Assembly: GCA_947483545.1 (NCBI GenBank)
Contig: CANKNP010000182.1
Location: forward strand, 1-10,441
DNA length: 10,441 nt
Reading direction: 5' to 3'
Source of the DNA: Deltaproteobacteria bacterium
GTDB taxonomy: Bacteria; Myxococcota; UBA796; SXON01
A model generated the notes under the pieces. That model did no database searches, had not been told where the DNA came from, and saw nothing but the letters and a program-made list of their open reading frames with translations. Below are positions 7,279-10,441 of the stretch, piece by piece. Each line of letters starts with the position of its first letter. Position 1 is the stretch's first letter. The translations under genes and the position numbers were made by a program.

Positions 7279-7305
7279 GCCGCTGGGTGGAGCGGGCTGG
7301 GGTGG
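7269..7305 (+). repeat. 37-nt GC-rich direct repeat, unit 1
   Basis: It begins CGGCGCGGGCGCCGC and ends GGGGTGG. Unit 2 lies 98 nt downstream and differs by one substitution and two single-base indels. Its first 10 bases are also the tail of post-stop element copy A. The inner GGCGC-GG-GCGCC is a short inverted repeat. Confidence 0.7.
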
Positions 7306-7311
7306 TGAAGG

Positions 7312-7325
7312 CGGCGCGCGCGCCG
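7312..7325. repeat. 14-nt perfect GC palindrome between the direct repeats
   Basis: CGGCGCGCGCGCCG equals its own reverse complement. It sits between the two 37-nt units and resembles their palindromic core, so it may be a third, shortened unit. Simple GC-alternating sequence can also arise by chance here. Confidence 0.5.
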
Positions 7326-7366
7326 AGTGACCAGATCTGACAAACTCATTTTGGGTCAATTCCAGG

Positions 7367-7403
7367 CGGCGCGGGCGCCGCGGGGGTGGAGCGGGCGGGG
7401 TGG
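7367..7403 (+). repeat. 37-nt GC-rich direct repeat, unit 2
   Basis: The second unit of the pair starting at 7269, sharing CGGCGCGGGCGCCGC and GTGGAGCGGGC. It is not preceded by the post-stop element; the sequence just before it (7327-7365) is AT-richer than its surroundings. Confidence 0.7.
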
Positions 7404-7760
7404 CCGCGAGGGTGCTGACCTCTGTCCGGCGGGATCGCCCCCGCCCGCCAACACGGAGGATGGGCAACAATCGGTGAGCGCCCGCCTGGCCGCCGGGTAC
7501 GCGTCCCGTCCTCCCCCCGTTTAGGGTCCGCGAGGCGGGTTGGGGTGCCCGAAGGGCGGAGGGGGTGCTTCAGAAAAGGATGGTTTGAATAGGAGGGTCA
7601 AAGTCGCCGTGGCAGCCACGAAGGGCGGCCCGAACGCGGGATCCTGGGCGGGAAGGTGTCCAGTTCAGCCCCCAGCGCATTGTTGCCCCAGCCCCCACGG
7701 GACGCGGATTCCAACAAGCGGGGTTGAACGCCCGCAGCTCACGCCGTTCACCGGGGACGG

Positions 7761-7876
7761 CCACCGCAGAGGTCGCAGAGGTCGCAGAGGTCGGAGGGAG
7801 ACGGAGAGGCCTGGGGATGTCCTGTTCGGCTCTTCCTTTCTACATTTCTCCGTGCTCTCCGCGCTCTCCGTGGTGG
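7761..7876. repeat. Facing 9-nt-periodic repeat element (imperfect long inverted repeat)
   Basis: The left arm holds three identical tandem GCAGAGGTC units (7766-7774, 7775-7783, 7784-7792) after CCACC. The right arm holds three units TTCTCCGTG, CTCTCCGCG and CTCTCCGTG (7846-7872) ending GGTGG. The right arm's reverse complement lines up with the left arm in the same 9-nt phase over about 29 bases, with roughly 21 matches, and several mismatches would be G-U pairs in RNA. About 53 bases lie between the arms. I recall similar 9-nt-periodic intergenic repeats in other high-GC genomes but cannot verify it here. Confidence 0.65.
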
Positions 7877-7954
7877 TCCGGCCCCCGCCCTTCCCGCCCC
7901 ACCGCTCGCCCGCCCCCTCCTGCGATACATCCCAACGAATCGCCCGGAACCCCG

Positions 7955-8127
7955 ATGCTGCTGCTCCTCTTCCCCGCCTGCGTGCTGCTCACCAAGCAAG
8001 ACATGGAGGATTGGCAGGACGCGCATCTGGTGGACTCCGCGGACTCCGGGGAGCGGAGCGAGACGATCGCTGGATTTTCGCAGGGCTTCGACCCCCCGCT
8101 TCGTCGAACGCTGCGCCACCGATTCGC
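7955..8127 (+). pseudogene. Possible decayed or truncated small lipoprotein gene (5' part)
   Basis: The ATG at 7955 opens MLLLLFPACVLLTKQDMEDW, a short hydrophobic leader with a lipobox-like FPAC followed by an acidic stretch (DAHLVDSADSGE). This resembles the start of small myxobacterial lipoproteins that continue with acidic, metal-binding-like repeats. After about residue 40 the frame turns Arg/Pro/His-rich, runs antisense through post-stop element copy B (from 8128) and overlaps the opposite gene's 3' end before a stop at 8431, so that part does not look coding. I mark the likely extent as ending before the repeat. The leader has no basic residue, Pro at -2 of the lipobox is unusual, and no good Shine-Dalgarno is present. 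It may simply be chance. Confidence 0.3.
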
Positions 8128-8180
8128 AGCGGCGTGTCACGGCCCGCGGCCACACTGCGGCCCAGGGGAGCGAGCCGCCC
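8112..8180 (-). repeat. Post-stop repeat element, copy B (downstream of the zinc-ribbon gene)
   Basis: Read on the minus strand it starts 13 nt after the gene's stop: GGGCGGCTC (8180-8172), 27 variable bases, GGCCGTGACACGCCGCT (8144-8128), 6 bases, then CGG and a diverged tail. The 13-nt spacer contains GTTGGGGGTCA, close to the spacer of copy C. CGTG-A-CACG can form a tight hairpin, extendable by GCGG/CCGC with a two-base bulge. Confidence 0.75.
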
Positions 8181-8193
8181 TGACCCCCAACCC

Positions 8194-9324
8194 TCACCAA
8201 CGCATCATCCGAAGTTCTGCCTCACAATGCGGACAGTTGAACAGGTTCCCCTGCTCAGGGAGCGTGACCTGCGCGTTGCACCCGTGGCACGCCAGCGTTC
8301 CCGTCCCTGCGCCGGCGAGATGCCCGCAGCTCTGGCACAGCACACGCTTCGCGCCCTCGACGACCTGCAAGCCCGCCCCGCAGCTCGGACACGGCCCGCT
8401 CCGCAGCGCTTGGGGTTGCAGCTCGTCGTAATCACCCTTCAACCCCGTCTTGACCAGCACGCGCTCGGTCTCTCCCTCTTTGAAGCACGGGATCCACCCC
8501 TGCACAAGGGCCGAGACACCCATGTGTTGGAAGAGCTCGACGGTTGGGTGATCGGGGTGGCGCGCCATCCAGCCGCCGGCCTCCAGCTTGTCCGTCGTCG
8601 TGCGCTGGTGGGCGAGCACGGCCTCCAGCAGGTTGTCGAACGAGCCGGGTTGAACCTTGGGTTGAAAGGGGTTCTGGCGATCCCAGGCGAGCGTAGCGAC
8701 CGCGGCGTTCTGCCGAGCGAAGGACGCTGCGACCTCGGGGTCAAAGTCGAGATCCGTCTGGGAATCGGCCTGCCAGGCGACGAGCTGCTTCCGAAACGCG
8801 GGATCTCCGACCCGAGGCGGGAGCGCTGCAGGGCAGGCGGTGGCGTACGCCTCCCAGATGGTGAGCTGGGCGGCCCGGTAGGCATCCCGGTCATTCGCAG
8901 CTTTGGCAGCGGACAGCTTGGGTGCGAGGCTGCGCATCAGCGCCTCGTAGGTCGGGCCCGGGAGCCGCGAGCGCTTGTCGGCGAGGCAAGCCTGAAAGTC
9001 CCAGTCGATGAGCAGCCCGCAGAAGTCGCAATAGACGTAGGCGTTGAGCGACCGCTGGACCTTGGGCGCGCCGCAGGAACGGCATCGGGTGCGCTTCACG
9101 AATTGCGGGCCCGCTGGCTTGGGCGCTGCCTGGGCGGCCAACACCGCGGCGAGCGGGCCGGACACCACCAGCGTCGCCTTGCCCTCCTGGACCCGCTTCC
9201 ACACGAACCACAGGATGCAAAGGGGCACGGCGAGAGAGATCACACCGGCCACCAGGGCGATGAACGCCGAGAACAGCAGCGTGAACAGGGTGATCACGAT
9301 GCTGATCAGGGCGCTCATGCTCAT
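8194..9324 (-). CDS. Membrane-anchored protein with three zinc ribbons
   Basis: A 376-residue protein I cannot assign to a named family. Residues 5-42 are strongly hydrophobic and form one long or two short membrane helices, followed by basic residues (K43, R44). A first zinc ribbon has Cys81/84 and Cys99/102. The middle (about 105-305) is an Ala-rich, probably helical soluble domain with no motif I recognise. Two further ribbons close the protein: Cys312/315 with 330/333, and Cys346/349 with 364/367. All three are CxxC-x14-CxxC with exactly the same spacing. Zinc ribbons of this type bind nucleic acid or protein partners, or are structural; no catalytic site is seen. It begins 13 nt after the 33-residue lysine-rich gene, so the two are probably one transcript. 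An in-frame TGA abuts the ATG (9325-9327), so no longer form exists; Met3 is an alternative start. No Shine-Dalgarno is evident. Confidence 0.88.
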   Translation of the reverse strand: MSMSALISIVITLFTLLFSAFIALVAGVISLAVPLCILWFVWKRVQEGKATLVVSGPLAAVLAAQAAPKPAGPQFVKRTRCRSCGAPKVQRSLNAYVYCDFCGLLIDWDFQACLADKRSRLPGPTYEALMRSLAPKLSAAKAANDRDAYRAAQLTIWEAYATACPAALPPRVGDPAFRKQLVAWQADSQTDLDFDPEVAASFARQNAAVATLAWDRQNPFQPKVQPGSFDNLLEAVLAHQRTTTDKLEAGGWMARHPDHPTVELFQHMGVSALVQGWIPCFKEGETERVLVKTGLKGDYDELQPQALRSGPCPSCGAGLQVVEGAKRVLCQSCGHLAGAGTGTLACHGCNAQVTLPEQGNLFNCPHCEAELRMMRW

Positions 9325-9337
9325 TCAGGCGGGCCGT

Positions 9338-9439
9338 TCAGCCCTTGGCGGCCTTCTTATCCGCCTTCTTCTTCTGCTTCTCCTGGATGGTGAGCTTCTC
9401 TTTGTTGTTGGTCTTGGGCTTGTCGGTGCCTTTGGGCAT
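9338..9439 (-). CDS. 33-residue lysine-rich mini-protein
   Basis: A short gene with ATG at 9437-9439 and TGA at 9338-9340. The product has 12 Lys among 33 residues, with KTNNKEKLTIQEKQKKKADK in its centre. It is strongly basic and probably partly helical, with no Cys, aromatic residue or signal peptide. AAAGGAG lies 5 nt before the ATG, the best ribosome-binding site in the window, which argues strongly for real and fairly high translation. The next gene on the strand (zinc-ribbon membrane protein) starts 13 nt after its stop, suggesting an operon. The charge pattern would suit binding to RNA, DNA or acidic lipids, but that is inference. I recognise no named family. Confidence 0.72.
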   Translation of the reverse strand: MPKGTDKPKTNNKEKLTIQEKQKKKADKKAAKG

Positions 9440-9486
9440 GGGGACTCCTTTAGGGTGCTCGGGCATGTATCCGGCTACCTTCGGGC
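9440..9486. promoter_or_regulatory. Divergent promoter region (mini-protein operon / GNAT gene)
   Basis: There are 47 nt between the leftward ATG at 9439 and the rightward ATG at 9487. The left part is occupied by the mini-protein's ribosome-binding site. No convincing -35/-10 elements are seen; promoters may reach into the genes. GGGCATG occurs at 9471 and 9482, the second being the GNAT start. Confidence 0.35.
9445..9451 (-). promoter_or_regulatory. Strong Shine-Dalgarno site of the mini-protein gene
   Basis: The minus strand reads AAAGGAG with 5 nt to the ATG at 9439. It decides in favour of this short gene being real, because other starts in the window have weak or no Shine-Dalgarno. Confidence 0.75.
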
Positions 9487-10086
9487 ATGGCGAACCTCGA
9501 TGAGCTCCCGCGTCCGGACTGCACGCGGCGAACCCCCCGAATGCTCCTGCGCCCCCTACGCGCTGCCGATGAGGCCGAGTGGGTGCGCATGTCCATCGTA
9601 TCCGAATCGCTCACCGCGCCGTTCAGCCCGCTCCCGCCGGAGGGGCCAGATCCGTGGGTGCAGCGCTTTCACGGCAGCCTCGCCCGCATGGCGGATGGCT
9701 CGTCGGTTCGCTTGGTTGGGATCCTGGAAGACGGCCGGATCGCCGGCCTGTTCAACCTCAACGAGATCGTGCGTGGGCCCTTCGAGAACGCGTACGCCGG
9801 CTGGTCGGTGAACCTGGAGGTCGCCGGCGAGGGGTACGCAACTGAGGGCGTTCGCGGCCTCTTGGACATCGCCTTCGCAGCGCCGCCCCGGGGCCTTGGG
9901 CTTCACCGCGTGCAAGCGAACGTGATCCCCCGCAACCATCGCAGCCTTCGAATCATCGAGAAGTGCGGGTTCCGGCCCGAGGGGCTCGCTCGGAGCTACT
10001 TGAAGATCGCCGGGGAGTGGGAGGACCACGCGATGTTCGCGATGTTGGCTGAGGAGTGGAACGGCGGGGAGCCCGCGCCGGTGTGA
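9487..10086 (+). CDS. GNAT N-acetyltransferase, RimJ/RimL type
   Basis: A 199-residue cytoplasmic acetyltransferase that would transfer the acetyl group of acetyl-CoA to an amine, often a protein N-terminus in the RimJ/RimL group. The N-terminal RTPRMLLRPLRAADEAEW (15-32) is the family opening. The acetyl-CoA loop is AGEGYATEGVRGLLDIAF (113-130); its first Arg/Gln is missing, but G-x-G/A is kept. Motif B is NVIPRNHRSLRIIEKCGFRP (145-164), followed by EGLARSYLKIAGEWEDH, very typical of the RimJ subfamily. Length is normal. The ATG at 9487 leaves a full N-terminus; no Shine-Dalgarno is visible. The last codons (GEPAPV) overlap the tail of post-stop element copy C on the other strand. It converges with the GNAT-like gene at 10151. 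The substrate is unknown. Confidence 0.93.
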   Translation: MANLDELPRPDCTRRTPRMLLRPLRAADEAEWVRMSIVSESLTAPFSPLPPEGPDPWVQRFHGSLARMADGSSVRLVGILEDGRIAGLFNLNEIVRGPFENAYAGWSVNLEVAGEGYATEGVRGLLDIAFAAPPRGLGLHRVQANVIPRNHRSLRIIEKCGFRPEGLARSYLKIAGEWEDHAMFAMLAEEWNGGEPAPV

Positions 10087-10138
10087 AGCGGCGTCTCACG
10101 GCCCGCTTGAACGGCGCTGGGGTCCCGGGGAGCCGCCC
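10071..10138 (-). repeat. Post-stop repeat element, copy C (between convergent genes)
   Basis: Read on the minus strand it starts 12 nt after the stop of the gene at 10151: GGGCGGCTC (10138-10130), 26 variable bases, GGCCGTGAGACGCCGCT (10103-10087), 6 bases, CGGCGCGGGC (10080-10071). Total length and inner spacings equal copy A. The last 16 bases lie inside the 3' end of the plus-strand GNAT gene. The 12-nt spacer GTCGGGGGCTAC resembles that of copy B. Confidence 0.75.
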
Positions 10139-10150
10139 GTAGCCCCCGAC

Positions 10151-10441
10151 TCACACGCTCGGGTGGCGGCTGATCGGCTCGACCCGAGGATGTCCCCGAA
10201 GATCCAGGATGTACAGGACCATCTCCTTGCCGTAGAACCGGAACCGGCCGCCGTCCACGAATCCCCAGCTCAGGAGCTGGCGGTTCGCGCCTTCGTTGTC
10301 CACCTCGGTCGTGACCTTCACTTTCCGGTGGCCGCGCGCGAGCAGCTCGTCGAACAGCGCCTTGTTGATGTGCCCGCTCACCCGTTTGCCCCGCAGGTTC
10401 GGCACGAACGAGCAGAACAAGCTCTCGCCGGGCACGTCGGC
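10151..10441 (-). CDS. GNAT-fold acetyltransferase, C-terminal part (5' end outside window)
   Basis: The reading frame is open through the right edge, so the N-terminus lies outside the window; 96 residues are visible. The GTG at 10435 is in frame but is probably not the true start, because the visible part begins within the GNAT core. LRGKRVSGHINKALFDELLA matches the CoA-binding loop and helix, although the usual G-x-G after the Arg is degenerate (RGKRVSG). KVKVTTEVDNEGANRQLLSW is the motif-B strand and helix, and GFVDGGRFRFYGKEMVLYIL the closing strands, as in GNAT proteins with a VTTE-DNEGAN signature. The tail after it (DLRGHPRVEPISRHPSV) is polar. It is convergent with the RimJ/RimL-type gene; the two are different GNAT subfamilies, not duplicates. 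Substrate unknown. Confidence 0.85.
   Translation of the reverse strand, partial: ADVPGESLFCSFVPNLRGKRVSGHINKALFDELLARGHRKVKVTTEVDNEGANRQLLSWGFVDGGRFRFYGKEMVLYILDLRGHPRVEPISRHPSV

Larger units (their letters stand above)
7211..8193. other. 983-nt repeat-rich stretch without a confident gene
   Basis: Between the permease stop and the 3' end of the zinc-ribbon gene there is no reading frame with recognisable protein content on either strand. It holds post-stop element copy A, a pair of 37-nt GC-rich direct repeats with a palindrome between them, an AT-richer island (7327-7365), a facing 9-nt-periodic repeat element (7761-7876), the start of a possible decayed lipoprotein gene (7955 on) and post-stop element copy B. 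In 7404-7760 I see no gene, tRNA or structured site; the many open frames there reflect high GC. Near 7733-7749, GCAGCTCA-CGCCGTTC resembles the 5' part of copy A with one gap and one mismatch and may be a decayed fragment. Confidence 0.6.

Noticed and set aside
7404..7760. tRNA, small RNA or riboswitch in the long intergenic region
   Set aside because: No T-arm GTTCRANYC motif, cloverleaf or known aptamer core was found by eye; covariance-model searches were not possible.
7761..7876. CRISPR array
   Set aside because: The units are 9 nt, contiguous and face each other; there are no spacers of constant length and no cas genes.
7540..9393. 617-codon plus-strand open frame covering the repeat region and the zinc-ribbon gene
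   Set aside because: It passes through the 9-nt repeat element, antisense through the zinc ribbons and the start of the mini-protein's gene end; there is no domain content.
9487..10441. Tandem duplication of acetyltransferase genes
   Set aside because: The two GNAT proteins belong to different subfamilies with different motif wording (GEGYATEG/NVIPRN versus RGKRVSG/DNEGAN) and are on opposite strands.

Overview
The window is GC-rich with densely packed genes, many GTG or TTG starts and few clear Shine-Dalgarno sites. Lipoproteins and an Asp/Thr-repeat linker point to a Gram-negative, myxobacteria-like (Myxococcota / deltaproteobacterial) chromosome. That assignment is inference from style, not from a marker gene. 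No rRNA, tRNA, CRISPR array, transposase or phage gene was seen.

Layout. (1) 1-3433, minus strand: a tight three-gene run made of a UbiB/ABC1-family atypical kinase with two C-terminal membrane helices, a lipoprotein with a diverged formylglycine-generating-enzyme-like (SUMF1) domain behind an Asp/Thr linker, and a beta-propeller protein that leaves the window at base 1. (2) 3481-7210, plus strand, diverging from the first block across only 47 nt: a dipeptide/oligopeptide-type ABC importer with a lipoprotein substrate-binding protein and two permeases joined by 4-nt GTGA overlaps. No ATPase gene follows within the window. (3) 7211-8193: about 1 kb with no confident gene, rich in repeats and holding the start of a possible decayed lipoprotein gene. 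(4) 8194-9439, minus strand: a 33-residue lysine-rich mini-protein with the best ribosome-binding site in the window, followed 13 nt later by a membrane-anchored protein with three zinc ribbons of identical spacing. (5) 9487-10086, plus strand: a RimJ/RimL-type GNAT acetyltransferase. It converges on (6) the C-terminal part of a second GNAT-like protein on the minus strand, which runs off the right edge.

The least expected signal is a 68-69 nt bipartite repeat present three times (7211-7278 plus; 8180-8112 minus; 10138-10071 minus). Each copy starts 0-13 nt after the stop codon of an unrelated gene and is always in that gene's sense orientation: dppC-like, zinc-ribbon and GNAT. It consists of GGGCGGCTC, then 26 or 27 variable bases, then GGCCGTGRNACGCCGCT, which can fold into a small hairpin. 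It looks like a dispersed 3'-end (post-stop) element. A second element at 7761-7876 has two facing arms of three 9-nt units each. Apart from these elements and the mini-protein/zinc-ribbon pair, the genes belong to familiar families, and I do not see a convincing new multi-gene system.
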